From Pseudomonas cichorii (lineage in GTDB: Bacteria > Pseudomonadota > Gammaproteobacteria > Pseudomonadales > Pseudomonadaceae): a stretch of 64,000 bases of DNA. Position 1 is the stretch's first letter; each line of letters opens with the position of its first letter. Below the pieces are notes generated by a model that saw only the letters and a program-made list of their open reading frames with translations, was not told the origin of the DNA and did not search any database. The stretch is taken from contig NZ_RBRE01000033.1 of the NCBI RefSeq assembly GCF_003700275.1, positions 62,001 through 126,000 on the forward strand, read 5' to 3'. Both the position numbers and the translations under genes were made by a program. Positions 49,663 to 58,999 of the stretch are shown here, piece by piece.

Positions 49663-50535
49663 TCAGCGAATGTGGGCAAGCACCCCTTGCAACTCATCCA
49701 GCGAGTTGTAACGGATGACTAACTGCCCTTTTCCCTTCTGTCCGTGGCGGATCTGGACCGCAGAGCCCAGCCGCTCGGCAAGACGCTGTTCCAGCCGACT
49801 GATATCCGGATCTGTTTTAGCTGCCTCGACCGGCGCCGGTTTGCCACTGAGCCACTGCCTGACCAGTGCTTCGGTCTGACGCACAGTGAGGCCGCGTGCG
49901 ACAACATGTCGCGCACCTTCGACCTGCCTTTCTTCAGGCAAACCGAGCAAGGCACGGGCATGGCCCATTTCCAGGTCACCGTGCGAGAGCATGGTCTTGA
50001 TGACTTCAGGCAGGGCAATCAGGCGCAACAGGTTGGCGACGCTGACGCGCGACTTGCCTACCGCATCGGCCACTTGCTGCTGGGTCAGCTGGAATTCCTG
50101 CTGCAACCGCTGCAGGGCCAGTGCCTCTTCGATGGGGTTGAGGTCTTCGCGCTGGATGTTTTCGATCAACGCCATCGCGATAGCGTTTTCATCGGACACA
50201 TCGCGAACCATCGCCGGAATCGTTTCTACGCCGGCCTGCTGGCTGGCACGCCAGCGGCGCTCACCCGCGATGATTTCATAGCGGTTGTCTGCGATTGGAC
50301 GAATCACAATCGGCTGCATGACGCCCTGGGACTTGATCGACAGCGCCAGTTCTTCAAGCGCCTGGGGATCCATGTCGCGGCGCGGCTGGTACTTGCCGCG
50401 CTGGATCAGATCCAGAGGAACATGTTGCAACTCGCGCTGATCGGCCTTGACGGCCTGTTCTTCCAGCGAACTGACGGTTGGACTGCTCAGAAGTGCGTCC
50501 AACCCACGTCCGAGACCTCGTTTCTTGACGGCCAT
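49663..50535 (-). CDS. parB: Chromosome-partitioning protein ParB
   Basis: This CTP-dependent clamp loads at parS sites and spreads, recruiting SMC and ParA to segregate origins. The 290-residue protein has the ParB/Srx domain with MQPIVIRPI and CTP-binding GERRWRAS (~96-103), NIQREDLNPIEEA (~128), an HTH parS reader (VADAVGKSRVSVANLLRLIALP, ~155-180) and a C-terminal dimerisation domain. It is cotranscribed with parA (9 bp gap). Cognate parS-like sites are at 14349, 62115 and 62745. Confidence 0.98.
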   Translation of the reverse strand: MAVKKRGLGRGLDALLSSPTVSSLEEQAVKADQRELQHVPLDLIQRGKYQPRRDMDPQALEELALSIKSQGVMQPIVIRPIADNRYEIIAGERRWRASQQAGVETIPAMVRDVSDENAIAMALIENIQREDLNPIEEALALQRLQQEFQLTQQQVADAVGKSRVSVANLLRLIALPEVIKTMLSHGDLEMGHARALLGLPEERQVEGARHVVARGLTVRQTEALVRQWLSGKPAPVEAAKTDPDISRLEQRLAERLGSAVQIRHGQKGKGQLVIRYNSLDELQGVLAHIR

Positions 50536-50544
50536 GGGAATTCC

Positions 50545-51336
50545 TTAGGTTGGCTGAGCGGCTTTCGAGCTGCGACGTTGACGACGTACCAGTTCACCCG
50601 CCAGGGCCAGGTAAGCCAGCGCACCACGGGAAGCCTTGTCATAGGCCAGCACCGGCATGCCAAAGCTCGGCGCTTCGGCAAGCCTGATATTGCGCGGGAT
50701 CACGGTGTCGTAGAGCTGTTCGCCAAAGTGTTCCTTGAGCTGCGCGGAAACATCGTTGATCAGGCTCAGGCGCGGATCGTACATGGTGCGCAGCAACCCT
50801 TCGATTTTCAGTTGAGGGTTGAGCAGTTCAGCGATGCGCTTGATGTTATCCACAAGGTCGCTGAGCCCTTCCAGTGCAAAGTATTCACACTGCATGGGGA
50901 TAATCACGCCATCGGATGCAACCAGGGCATTGAGGGTGAGCATCGACAGCGACGGTGGGCAGTCGATGAGAATGTAATCGTAATTCTCGCGGATCGGCGC
51001 CAGCGCAGTGCGCAGGCGACTTTCCTTCATCTGCATTTCCAGCAACACCACTTCGGCCGCCGTCAGGTCGCGGTTGGCCGGTAGCAGTTGATAACCGCCA
51101 TGTTCGGAAAACTGTATCGCCTCGGCCAGATCGCATTCACCGATCAGCAAGTCGTATACCGAGTTTTCCAGGGTGTGTTTATCCACACCGCTGCCCATGG
51201 TCGCGTTGCCCTGAGGGTCGAGATCGATCAACAGCACGCGTCGCTTGGTTGCGACCAGTGACGCTGCGAGGTTGATACAGGTGGTGGTTTTACCCACACC
51301 ACCTTTCTGGTTCGCTATCGCGAATACCTTAGCCAT
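50545..51336 (-). CDS. parA: Chromosome-partitioning ATPase ParA (Soj)
   Basis: This deviant Walker ATPase binds nucleoid DNA as a dimer and moves ParB-origin complexes. The 263-residue protein starts AKVFAIANQKGGVGKTTTCINLA with the deviant Walker A KGGVGKTT, and has the Walker B/A' DLDPQGNATMGSG and IDCPPSLSMLTLNALVASD. No N-terminal HTH is present, as in chromosomal ParA. It lies between rsmG and parB. Confidence 0.98.
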   Translation of the reverse strand: MAKVFAIANQKGGVGKTTTCINLAASLVATKRRVLLIDLDPQGNATMGSGVDKHTLENSVYDLLIGECDLAEAIQFSEHGGYQLLPANRDLTAAEVVLLEMQMKESRLRTALAPIRENYDYILIDCPPSLSMLTLNALVASDGVIIPMQCEYFALEGLSDLVDNIKRIAELLNPQLKIEGLLRTMYDPRLSLINDVSAQLKEHFGEQLYDTVIPRNIRLAEAPSFGMPVLAYDKASRGALAYLALAGELVRRQRRSSKAAQPT

Positions 51337-51354
51337 TCTTGCTTGTGTTCCCAG

Positions 51355-51999
51355 TCATGCCGTGCGGCGCAGTATCAGCAGATGGCGTTGGCCTTGGCAA
51401 CCTGGAACGGTCAAGGCTTGTGCGCTATCGAGATGGAAGTCTGCTGGCAATGCTACCAGTTCATCGGTCGGATGCAGCCCTTTCATCGCCAGCCAACGTG
51501 TATCGGTGTCGCCCATGTGGCGAGTCCACCCGGTAAAGTCTTCCAGACTGCTGAATGCCCGGGAAACGATTCCCGTGAACGGCACATCTGGCTGATACGC
51601 TTCTGCACGGCTGTGGATAACTTCGAGATTGTCGAGTTTCAGCTCAAGCTTGACCTGAGTCTGAAACCGGGTTTTCTTGCCATTGCTGTCCAGAAGCGAA
51701 ATTTTCATTTCCGGAAACATGATAGCCAATGGAATGCCGGGCATCCCGCCGCCACTGCCAACGTCGAGCCAGCGTGGACCTTCGACGAATGGGACGACAC
51801 TCAGGCTGTCGAGCAAATGGCGCGAAACCATCTCGTCCGGATTGCGCACAGCCGTCAGGTTGTAGGCTTTGTTCCACTTTATCAACAGCTCAAGATAAGC
51901 CAGCAACTGGCCATGCTGTTTTTCACTCAGATCCACGCCCAGTTCCCGGGCACCTGTGGATAATTCCTGAGCATGCTGCGGGGTAACCATAGAACTCAA
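51355..51999 (-). CDS. rsmG: 16S rRNA m7G527 methyltransferase RsmG (GidB)
   Basis: This enzyme methylates G527 of 16S rRNA with SAM. The 214-residue protein has the motif [20 protein letters not shown] (~75-94) and [27 protein letters not shown] before it. I place the start at a TTG (51999): GGAG lies 8 bases upstream, while the next ATG (51990) is 17 bases from it, too far. The TTG overlaps the mnmG stop as TTGA, so translation is coupled. Confidence 0.95.
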   Translation of the reverse strand: MSSMVTPQHAQELSTGARELGVDLSEKQHGQLLAYLELLIKWNKAYNLTAVRNPDEMVSRHLLDSLSVVPFVEGPRWLDVGSGGGMPGIPLAIMFPEMKISLLDSNGKKTRFQTQVKLELKLDNLEVIHSRAEAYQPDVPFTGIVSRAFSSLEDFTGWTRHMGDTDTRWLAMKGLHPTDELVALPADFHLDSAQALTVPGCQGQRHLLILRRTA

Positions 52000-53891
52000 G
52001 CGCTTTGCTCCAACTGACGGCCCGCGCCGCGTTTTTTCAAATGAATCATCAACAGGGAAATCGCCGCCGGCGTAACGCCAGGGATGCGCGATGCCTGCCC
52101 CAGCGTCTCGGGACGAGTTATCCCCAGCTTGCCTTGAATCTCCTTCGACAACCCGGAAATCGTGGTGTAGTCGATGTCTTCAGGCAGTCTGGTGTCTTCG
52201 CTGGCCCGCAGCCTGGCAATTTCGTCCTGCTGCCGATCGATGTAACCGGCGTACTTGGTCTTGATTTCAACCTGCTCGGCCACTTGCGGGTCGCTGCAAC
52301 CCTGGCCGGTAAGGGAAATCAGGCTCGCATAGTCGACTTCCGGACGAGTCAGCAGGTTGAGCAGATTGTATTCATGGGTCAGTGGCGTGCCGAAGTGTGC
52401 GGCAATCGCATCGCCCTGTTCGGTGCCCGGACGTACCCAGGTGCTTTTCAGGCGTTGTTCTTCAAGCGCGATGTTTTCCCGCTTGGTGCAGAACGCCGCC
52501 CAGCGCGCATCGTCGATCAGACCCAGCTCACGACCTTTTTCGGTCAGACGCAGGTCGGCGTTGTCTTCACGCAGGATCAGGCGATATTCGGCACGGGATG
52601 TGAACATCCGGTAAGGCTCTTGGGTACCGAGAGTAATCAGGTCGTCAACCAGCACGCCGATATACGCCTCGTCGCGACGCGGACACCAGCTTTCCCTGCC
52701 CTGCGCACGTAATGCCGCGTTGGTTCCGGCCAGCAGACCTTGTGCACCGGCTTCTTCGTAACCGGTAGTGCCGTTGATCTGGCCAGCAAAGAACAGACCG
52801 CCGATGACTTTGGTTTCCAGGCTGTATTTCAAGTCCCGCGGATCGAAGTAATCGTATTCGATGGCATAGCCGGGACGAACGATGTGTGCGTTTTCCATGC
52901 CGCGAATCGAGCGCACGATCTGCAGTTGCACATCGAACGGCAGCGACGTGGAAATACCGTTCGGATACAGCTCATGGGTGGTCAGGCCTTCCGGTTCGAT
53001 GAAGACCTGATGGCTTTCCTTGTCGGCAAAGCGATGGATCTTGTCTTCGATCGAAGGACAGTAGCGTGGGCCGATACCTTCGATCACACCGGAATACATC
53101 GGCGAGCGATCAAGGTTGGAGGCAATGATTTCGTGGGTCCGAGCGTTGGTATGAGTAATCCAGCAGCTTACCTGTTGCGGATGCTGCTCCTTGGAACCCA
53201 GGAACGACATGACCGGAATTGGCGTATCGCCAGGTTGTTCGGTCATGACAGAAAAGTCGACCGAACGTCCATCGATACGTGGTGGCGTTCCGGTTTTCAA
53301 GCGTCCGACGCGCAATGGCAATTCACGTAACCGCCGTGCAAGGGCAATCGACGGTGGATCTCCCGCACGGCCACCGGAATAGTTCTGCATGCCGATGTGG
53401 ATAAGTCCACCGAGGAACGTACCAGTGGTCAACACGACGGAATCAGCCATGAAACGCAGACCCATCTGGGTGACAACACCACGTACCTGATCCTGTTCGA
53501 CGATCAGGTCATCGCAGGCTTGTTGAAATATCCACAGATTCGGCTGGTTTTCCAGGATTTCGCGAATGGCTGCCTTGTACAGAACGCGGTCTGCCTGGGC
53601 GCGGGTTGCCCGTACAGCTGGCCCCTTACGACTGTTCAGGACACGGAACTGGATGCCGCCTTTATCGGTAGCTACTGCCATCGCACCGCCAAGGGCGTCG
53701 ATTTCCTTGACCAGGTGACTTTTGCCAATGCCGCCAATGGCCGGGTTACAGCTCATCTGGCCAAGTGTTTCCACGTTGTGCGTCAGCAAAAGGGTTTTGA
53801 CGCCCATGCGTGCCGACGCCAGTGCGGCCTCGGTACCGGCATGACCGCCACCGATGACGATCACTTCAAAACGGGAAGGGAAATCCACCAC
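51996..53891 (-). CDS. mnmG: tRNA uridine-5-carboxymethylaminomethyl modification enzyme MnmG (GidA)
   Basis: With MnmE this FAD protein installs cmnm5U at wobble position 34 of several tRNAs. The 631-residue protein has the FAD fold [20 protein letters not shown] (~11-30), the conserved motif [17 protein letters not shown] and [22 protein letters not shown]. The start is one of two adjacent GTG codons (GTGGTG) behind GAGG; the first gives MVDFPSRF as in relatives, though the second is better spaced. It is separated from mnmE by a 595-bp DnaA-box region. Confidence 0.98.
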   Translation of the reverse strand: MVDFPSRFEVIVIGGGHAGTEAALASARMGVKTLLLTHNVETLGQMSCNPAIGGIGKSHLVKEIDALGGAMAVATDKGGIQFRVLNSRKGPAVRATRAQADRVLYKAAIREILENQPNLWIFQQACDDLIVEQDQVRGVVTQMGLRFMADSVVLTTGTFLGGLIHIGMQNYSGGRAGDPPSIALARRLRELPLRVGRLKTGTPPRIDGRSVDFSVMTEQPGDTPIPVMSFLGSKEQHPQQVSCWITHTNARTHEIIASNLDRSPMYSGVIEGIGPRYCPSIEDKIHRFADKESHQVFIEPEGLTTHELYPNGISTSLPFDVQLQIVRSIRGMENAHIVRPGYAIEYDYFDPRDLKYSLETKVIGGLFFAGQINGTTGYEEAGAQGLLAGTNAALRAQGRESWCPRRDEAYIGVLVDDLITLGTQEPYRMFTSRAEYRLILREDNADLRLTEKGRELGLIDDARWAAFCTKRENIALEEQRLKSTWVRPGTEQGDAIAAHFGTPLTHEYNLLNLLTRPEVDYASLISLTGQGCSDPQVAEQVEIKTKYAGYIDRQQDEIARLRASEDTRLPEDIDYTTISGLSKEIQGKLGITRPETLGQASRIPGVTPAAISLLMIHLKKRGAGRQLEQSA

Positions 53892-54419
53892 GCACCTCGT
53901 GCCTGTTGTCGATGGGAAATTGGGATAGCTGACAAGTATAGGGAATACACCTACCTGAAAGAAACCCGTTGCACAAAATTTAACCAGCTGTGGAAAACTG
54001 GCGAATAAAGAAATTAAAAAGGAAAGAAATCTTATAAAACCTTGTTTTTATGTTTATTCTTACTGAGCACCCTTTCTGTGGATAAGGTTCTACAGGCCAT
54101 ATTTTTCAATGTGTACAGAGATTCAAAAGTCTGTGTTCATGTGCCAATGAGGCCTTGGGATAACCGTCTTGAGCCTGTGGATTAAATGCCTACTTGTCCA
54201 CAGACGGGTTTATCTTCAGCTTTCGACCCCAGTTATCAACTGAGCTCAGAAGCAGTTATTCACAGGGCTTAATTCTGATAAATAGAGTGCTTTCGGGACC
54301 AGGTACAGGTTTGAAAGCGCGCCATTGTTGCGACAAGCGGTAATCAACATGCACGGCACAGCCTCTCTTTGTGGATAAGAGAGGCTTGATCAATGTCGGG
54401 AACAGAGCGGGAGGGAATC
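53892..54419. other. Origin-like region with DnaA boxes between mnmG and mnmE
   Basis: This gap holds two perfect DnaA boxes (TGTGGATAA at 54077-54085 and 54370-54378) and near matches at 54176-54184 (TGTGGATTA), 54193-54201 (TTGTCCACA) and 54256-54264 (TTATTCACA). A strongly AT-rich tract at 53998-54060 could be an unwinding element. It contains no coding frame I can support. Pseudomonads have been described with a second origin-like region near gidA, but activity here is unproven. Confidence 0.6.
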
Positions 54420-54449
54420 AAAAAGCTGAGCCCGTCGTTGCAACGGGCT
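54420..54449 (-). terminator. Rho-independent terminator after mnmE
   Basis: On the minus strand AGCCCGT-tgcaacg-ACGGGCT is followed by CAGCTTTTT. A second hairpin, agggcg/cgccct, precedes it at 54465-54483. Confidence 0.85.
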
Positions 54450-54486
54450 GTGTATAGGAAACTGCAGGGCGCTGTAACGCCCTCTA

Positions 54487-55857
54487 TTATTTGCCGATGC
54501 AGAAGCTCGAGAAGATCCTGCCAAGCAAATCGTCCGAGCTGAAGGCACCGGTAATTTCTCCCAGTGCCTGCTGGGCCTGGCGCAGATCTTCAGCCAATAG
54601 CTCTCCCGCTCCAGCCAGCGTCAGTTGAGCCCGGCCATGTTCCAGAGAATCACTGGCATGGCGCAAGGCTTCGAGATGACGCCTGCGTGCGCTGAAGCTG
54701 CTTTCCGAAGTCTGCTCGTAGCCCATGCAGGCTTTCAGGTGCTCACGCAGCAGCTCCAGCCCTTCTCCGCCGGATTTGGCGCTGAGGTTGATGCTGACAT
54801 GGCCATCAGCGCTGGTTTCCAGGCCAATGAGATCGCCGCTGAGGTCTGCCTTGTTACGGATCAGCGTGACCTTTGCAGCATCAGGACGTTGCTCCAGGAA
54901 TTCAGGCCATAGCGCAAAAGGATCGGTGGCTTCCGGCGCCGTAGCGTCGACCACCAGCAGGATCCGGTCAGCCTCGCCAATGGCCTTGAGCGCCCGTTGT
55001 ACGCCGATTATTTCTACCTGGTCGTCGGTATCGCGCAGGCCAGCAGTATCCACAACGTGCAACGGCATGCCGTCTATGTGGATATGTTCGCGCAGGACAT
55101 CCCGGGTTGTGCCGGCAATCTCAGTGACGATCGCCGCTTCTCGGCCTGCCAGGGCATTCAGCAGGCTGGATTTGCCGGCATTGGGCCTGCCGGCAATCAC
55201 TACCGTCATACCGTCGCGCAGCAAGGCGCCCTGCCCGGCTTCGCGCAGCACTGTGGATAACTCGTTACGTACTTCATCGAGCATGCTCAACACATGGCCA
55301 TCGGCGAGGAAGTCGATTTCTTCTTCCGGAAAGTCGATAGCGGCTTCGACATAGATCCGCAGGTTGATCAGCTTTTCGGTCAGGTTATCCACACGCTGGG
55401 AAAAAACGCCCTGTAACGAGCGCAGGGCATTGCGGGCTGCCTGTGCAGAACTGGCTTCGATCAGATCCGCGATGGCCTCGGCCTGTGCAAGATCAAGCTT
55501 GTCGTTGAGGAACGCCCGCTCGCTGAATTCGCCCGGCCGCGCCAGACGGCTACCGAGTTGCAGGCAACGCTGCAGCAGCATATCGAGGACTACAGGGCCG
55601 CCGTGGCCTTGAAGTTCCAGGACGTCTTCGCCGGTAAAGGAGTTCGGGCCCGGAAAATAAAGCGCAATACCTTCATCGATGACCTGGCCCGACTCATCCT
55701 CGAAAGGACCATAGTGCGCAAACCGGGGTTTGGGCGTACGGCCAATAATCGCTTGGGCAGCCTTGCTCGCCAACGGCCCGGATATACGCACGATGCCAAC
55801 TCCACCGCGTCCTTGAGCGGTGGCGATAGCGGCGATGGTTTCACGAGGGACATTCAT
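54487..55857 (-). CDS. mnmE: tRNA modification GTPase MnmE (TrmE)
   Basis: This dimeric GTPase partners MnmG in U34 modification and also supplies the formyl-THF binding domain. The 456-residue protein has the N-terminal tetrahydrofolate-binding domain ([11 protein letters not shown]), a helical domain interrupted by a G domain with [16 protein letters not shown] (~223), [10 protein letters not shown] and NKAD, and the invariant C-terminal CIGK. The start at 55857 (MNVPRE) follows AGGAG at 8 bases; a longer frame exists. Divided from mnmG by the DnaA-box gap. Confidence 0.97.
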   Translation of the reverse strand: MNVPRETIAAIATAQGRGGVGIVRISGPLASKAAQAIIGRTPKPRFAHYGPFEDESGQVIDEGIALYFPGPNSFTGEDVLELQGHGGPVVLDMLLQRCLQLGSRLARPGEFSERAFLNDKLDLAQAEAIADLIEASSAQAARNALRSLQGVFSQRVDNLTEKLINLRIYVEAAIDFPEEEIDFLADGHVLSMLDEVRNELSTVLREAGQGALLRDGMTVVIAGRPNAGKSSLLNALAGREAAIVTEIAGTTRDVLREHIHIDGMPLHVVDTAGLRDTDDQVEIIGVQRALKAIGEADRILLVVDATAPEATDPFALWPEFLEQRPDAAKVTLIRNKADLSGDLIGLETSADGHVSINLSAKSGGEGLELLREHLKACMGYEQTSESSFSARRRHLEALRHASDSLEHGRAQLTLAGAGELLAEDLRQAQQALGEITGAFSSDDLLGRIFSSFCIGK

Positions 55858-55935
55858 GGTCCGGCTCCTGGACAAATGACGGATAGCAAAACGCCCCACG
55901 AGGGGGCGCTTTGTAAAACTTGTTCACAGGTTAGA

Positions 55936-57621
55936 TCAAGCAGCGGCTTTGTTGGTAGCTGCTTCGACCTTGCGAGTGATGTATGCCTGCTGTGCGATCG
56001 ACAGGGTGTTGTTTACAACCCAGTACAGAACCAGACCGGCAGGGAACCACAGGAAGAAGAACGTGAAGATGATTGGCATCATTTTCATGACCTTGGCCTG
56101 CATCGGATCCGGCGGAGTCGGGTTCAGGCGCTGCTGGATGAACATGGTCGCGCCCATGATGATCGGCAGGATAAAGAACGGGTCCTTGATCGACAGGTCG
56201 GTTATCCACAGAATCCATGGAGCCTGACGCATTTCCACGCTTTCCAGGAGTACCCAGTACAGCGAAAGGAAAACCGGCATCTGCACAAGAATCGGCAAGC
56301 ATCCACCCAACGGGTTGATCTTTTCCTTCTTGTACAGCTCCATCATCGCCTGGGACATTTTCTGGCGATCATCGCCAAACTGCTCTTTCAGTGCTGTCAG
56401 CTTTGGAGCCACGGCACGCATGCGGGCCATGGATTTGTAGCTGGCGGCCGACAGAGGGAAGAACAGTGCCTTGATCAGCATGGTCAGGAAGATAATCGAC
56501 CAGCCCCAGTTACCCACAATGGCGTGGATATGTTGCAGCAGCCAGAAGATAGGCTGGGCGATGAACCACAGAATTCCGTAGTCGACAGTCAGTTCCAGAC
56601 CTGGGGATAACTCTTTGAGAACCGCCTGGCTTTTCGGACCGGCATACAACGTGGCACTGGTTTCGCCTTTGGCACCGGCTGCAACAGCCAGTGTCGGGCC
56701 TGTGAAACCAATGATGTAGTTGCCCTGGCTGTCTTTACGGGTCTGAACAGCATTGCTGTCGCCACTGCCCGGAATCCAGGCAGTCACGAAATAGTGCTGA
56801 AGCCATGCAACCCAGCCACCTTGTACTGTTTCTTTCAGCGGGGCCTTGTCGATATCTTTCATCGACACTTTCTTGTACGGCTCGGCAGCTGTCCACAATG
56901 CAGCACCCAGGTAGGTTGCAGTGCCTGTGGCAGTGGTCGAAGACGGATCGGAGCTGGCATCACGCTTCAATTGTGCAAACAGATTGCCCGCCCAAGGCTG
57001 AGCGCTCTGGTTATCCACAACATAGGTGACAACCACATCGTACAAACCGCGCTTGAAGGTGAAGCGCTTGATGTAATTGACGCCGTTGTCAGCGAATTTC
57101 AGCTCGACGACCATCTCATTCTGGTCAGTGCCCAGTTGATAAGTCTTCTGTGCGACCGAATAAACCGGACGACCGGCAGCACGAGCGTCTGGTCCGTTGG
57201 TACCGGTCAGGCCACTTTGTGCCAGAAAGGTACGTTCGCTGCCGTTATCGAACAGCTGAAACGGAACATCCGGACGATCCTGACGACGTGGATACAGCGG
57301 CAGACGAAGTTGAACGACGTCACCACCTACCGGATCGATCGCCAGATCGAGCACGTCAGTCTTGACCTGGATAAGGTCTTTGCTGGGTGCAACCGGTGTT
57401 TCCAAAGGAGCTGCGACATTATTCGCGGTCGGACTTGGAACATCGGCATTTGCAGAACCATTCGTACCAGCAGCCGTATCCGGTATAGCCGGTGCGGTGG
57501 TGCTGGCGGCAACATTCTGGGTCGGCATGGCAGCCTGGCCGTAGTCTTGGTTCCATTTCAGAACCCCGACGTAGGTCACGATTGCCAGGGCGACGATCAG
57601 GATCGTGCGTTTAATATCCAT
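55936..57621 (-). CDS. yidC: Membrane protein insertase YidC
   Basis: This inserts and folds inner-membrane proteins, alone or with SecYEG. The 561-residue protein has an N-terminal membrane helix (TILIVALAIVTYVGVL), a Pro/Ala/Asn-rich linker (~30-85), a large periplasmic beta domain (~90-345) and the conserved insertase core of five helices (GWSIIFLTMLIKALFFPLS and MPVFLSLYWVLLESVEMRQAP). Length is normal for the gammaproteobacterial type (E. coli 548). It lies in the usual rpmH-rnpA-yidD-yidC cluster. Confidence 0.98.
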   Translation of the reverse strand: MDIKRTILIVALAIVTYVGVLKWNQDYGQAAMPTQNVAASTTAPAIPDTAAGTNGSANADVPSPTANNVAAPLETPVAPSKDLIQVKTDVLDLAIDPVGGDVVQLRLPLYPRRQDRPDVPFQLFDNGSERTFLAQSGLTGTNGPDARAAGRPVYSVAQKTYQLGTDQNEMVVELKFADNGVNYIKRFTFKRGLYDVVVTYVVDNQSAQPWAGNLFAQLKRDASSDPSSTTATGTATYLGAALWTAAEPYKKVSMKDIDKAPLKETVQGGWVAWLQHYFVTAWIPGSGDSNAVQTRKDSQGNYIIGFTGPTLAVAAGAKGETSATLYAGPKSQAVLKELSPGLELTVDYGILWFIAQPIFWLLQHIHAIVGNWGWSIIFLTMLIKALFFPLSAASYKSMARMRAVAPKLTALKEQFGDDRQKMSQAMMELYKKEKINPLGGCLPILVQMPVFLSLYWVLLESVEMRQAPWILWITDLSIKDPFFILPIIMGATMFIQQRLNPTPPDPMQAKVMKMMPIIFTFFFLWFPAGLVLYWVVNNTLSIAQQAYITRKVEAATNKAAA

Positions 57622-57623
57622 GA

Positions 57624-57869
57624 TTACTCGGCCATCGAAGAAGAACGGGAGGTGGGGACAGGTGGAACCGGGTCATAACCACCGGGATTCCACGGATGAC
57701 AGCGGCCCAAACGACGAAGTGTCAGCCAGCCGCCGCGTAGAAGGCCATGATTATCGATGGCTTCATACGCATAGCAGGAACAACTGGGGTAGAAACGACA
57801 GTGGCTGGCCATCAGAGGGCTAATGGCGTAGCGGTAAAACTGGATCGGAACGAGGGCCAGTTTACGCAT
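57624..57869 (-). CDS. yidD: Membrane protein insertion efficiency factor YidD
   Basis: This small membrane-associated protein assists YidC-dependent insertion. The 81-residue protein has the family core [28 protein letters not shown] and [12 protein letters not shown]. Its start overlaps the rnpA stop by 8 bp and it ends 2 bp before yidC, so translation is coupled. Confidence 0.95.
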   Translation of the reverse strand: MRKLALVPIQFYRYAISPLMASHCRFYPSCSCYAYEAIDNHGLLRGGWLTLRRLGRCHPWNPGGYDPVPPVPTSRSSSMAE

Positions 57870-58263
57870 CTGGACTGTCTACCTCTGCAGTTTCGGTTTT
57901 TTCTTCTGGAGTGGGTCGGCTACGCGCCAGACGTTTCCAGAGCTTGCCGAAATGCTGAATCAACTCTGGGTTTTCTATGTCACCCAGGCCTTTCCGCGCG
58001 ACGATCACGATATCCCAACCGACCAGATTATCCTGGTGTTGGCGAAATGATTCGCGCATGAGGCGTTTCAAGCGGTTTCGCTCAACGGAGAGCTTTACGC
58101 TCTTTTTACCTATCACCAGCCCCAGACGGGGATGATCAAGGTCGTTGTTGCGCGCAAGGAGCAGGAGATTTTTCCCCGGAACCTTGCCGGTAGGGGAGTC
58201 AAAGACTGCCTTGAAGTGCCGGGGAGTCAGCAAACGCTTTTCCCGACTGAAGTCTCGACTCAC
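57862..58263 (-). CDS. rnpA: Ribonuclease P protein component
   Basis: This binds the RNase P RNA and helps process pre-tRNA 5' ends. The 133-residue basic protein has the signature [15 protein letters not shown] (~57-71). The start is a GTG at 58263 ([16 protein letters not shown]), which matches the Pseudomonas protein; a longer open frame runs antisense-like through rpmH and is not used. The ribosome-binding GGAG sits right against the GTG, so coupling with rpmH (16 bp upstream) is likely. Confidence 0.95.
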   Translation of the reverse strand: MSRDFSREKRLLTPRHFKAVFDSPTGKVPGKNLLLLARNNDLDHPRLGLVIGKKSVKLSVERNRLKRLMRESFRQHQDNLVGWDIVIVARKGLGDIENPELIQHFGKLWKRLARSRPTPEEKTETAEVDSPDA

Positions 58264-58279
58264 CTCCAGTGCCGATTTA

Positions 58280-58414
58280 TCAAACTGCCAGACGCTTACG
58301 GCCTTTGGCGCGACGACGCGACAGGACTGCACGGCCGTTCTTGGTGGCCATACGGGCACGGAAACCGTGGGTGCGGGCGCGCTTGATTGTGCTGGGTTGG
58401 AAAGTACGTTTCAT
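58280..58414 (-). CDS. rpmH: Ribosomal protein bL34
   Basis: This 44-residue, very basic protein of the large ribosomal subunit ([17 protein letters not shown]..., ending GRKRLAV) is encoded just left of oriC. It is too short for most ORF lists. The ATG at 58414 and stop at 58280 give the exact family length. It heads the rpmH-rnpA-yidD-yidC transcript. Confidence 0.97.
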
Positions 58415-58440
58415 GGCGTGTTACCTGGTTCGTCCACTAC

Positions 58441-58455
58441 GGGCCGGAATGGCCC
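58441..58455. other. Hairpin in the rpmH leader
   Basis: gggcc-ggaat-ggccc lies between the rpmH promoter and start codon; it could be a leader structure for feedback or stability. No known L34 regulator is recognised. Confidence 0.35.
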
Positions 58456-58474
58456 CCGTTTTAAGAGACCGGGG

Positions 58475-58503
58475 ATTCTAGAGAAAGCAAGCGTGCAGGT
58501 CAA
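58475..58503 (-). promoter_or_regulatory. Sigma-70 promoter of rpmH operon
   Basis: On the minus strand TTGACC and TAGAAT are separated by 17 bp; transcription should start near 58468, about 54 bp before the ATG. Confidence 0.85.
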
Positions 58504-58594
58504 TTTCCAACCAGCTTTTCCTTTATTTACTTCCTTACAGGTCATTACACCGTTCTTGTCCGACCTGGAGGCGTATGGCGGGATTTCAGTTATA

Positions 58595-58999
58595 GAAATA
58601 TAAAGAGGGACTATTTAAAGCTTCTTTGTAGTGATTATAAAGACTAGGAACGCCATTATCTGTGGATAACCTACTCAAGCCCTTTTGAATCAATGTGTAC
58701 AGACGATCATAAGGTTGTCGAGAAGCGGTGCTTTGCCTGTGCTGCAACCTCGGAAAAGCTGTGTATGGAATGGCAGTTTATCCACAGGCGCGTTATCCAC
58801 AGACTTTTGCTCCCACTTATGCAACGAGCTGAAGGCCGGTTATCCACAGGGCTTATTGACATACCGTTTGTCGAGTTTTTTACGAATAAAACCCGGTTTT
58901 CTGGCTATCAGTGAGCAACCTACATGTGGATAAGTCTGCGTCTGATCGTTACAATGGCGGATGTTTTTGCCTTACCGGCTTTCGACTTAGGGGATATCC
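58595..58999. other. oriC: Chromosomal replication origin oriC
   Basis: The rpmH-dnaA gap contains five perfect DnaA boxes: 58661-58669, 58778-58786, 58793-58801, 58840-58848 and 58925-58933, in both orientations. AT-rich tracts at 58595-58660 and 58861-58895 (ataccgtttgtcgagttttt and following) are candidate unwinding elements. This is the known position of Pseudomonas oriC. Confidence 0.93.
58927..58955 (+). promoter_or_regulatory. Probable dnaA promoter overlapped by a DnaA box
   Basis: TACAAT (58950-58955) is a good -10; the -35 position 17 bp upstream (tggata) falls inside the DnaA box at 58925-58933. DnaA binding there would repress dnaA. The -35 itself is weak. Confidence 0.55.
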
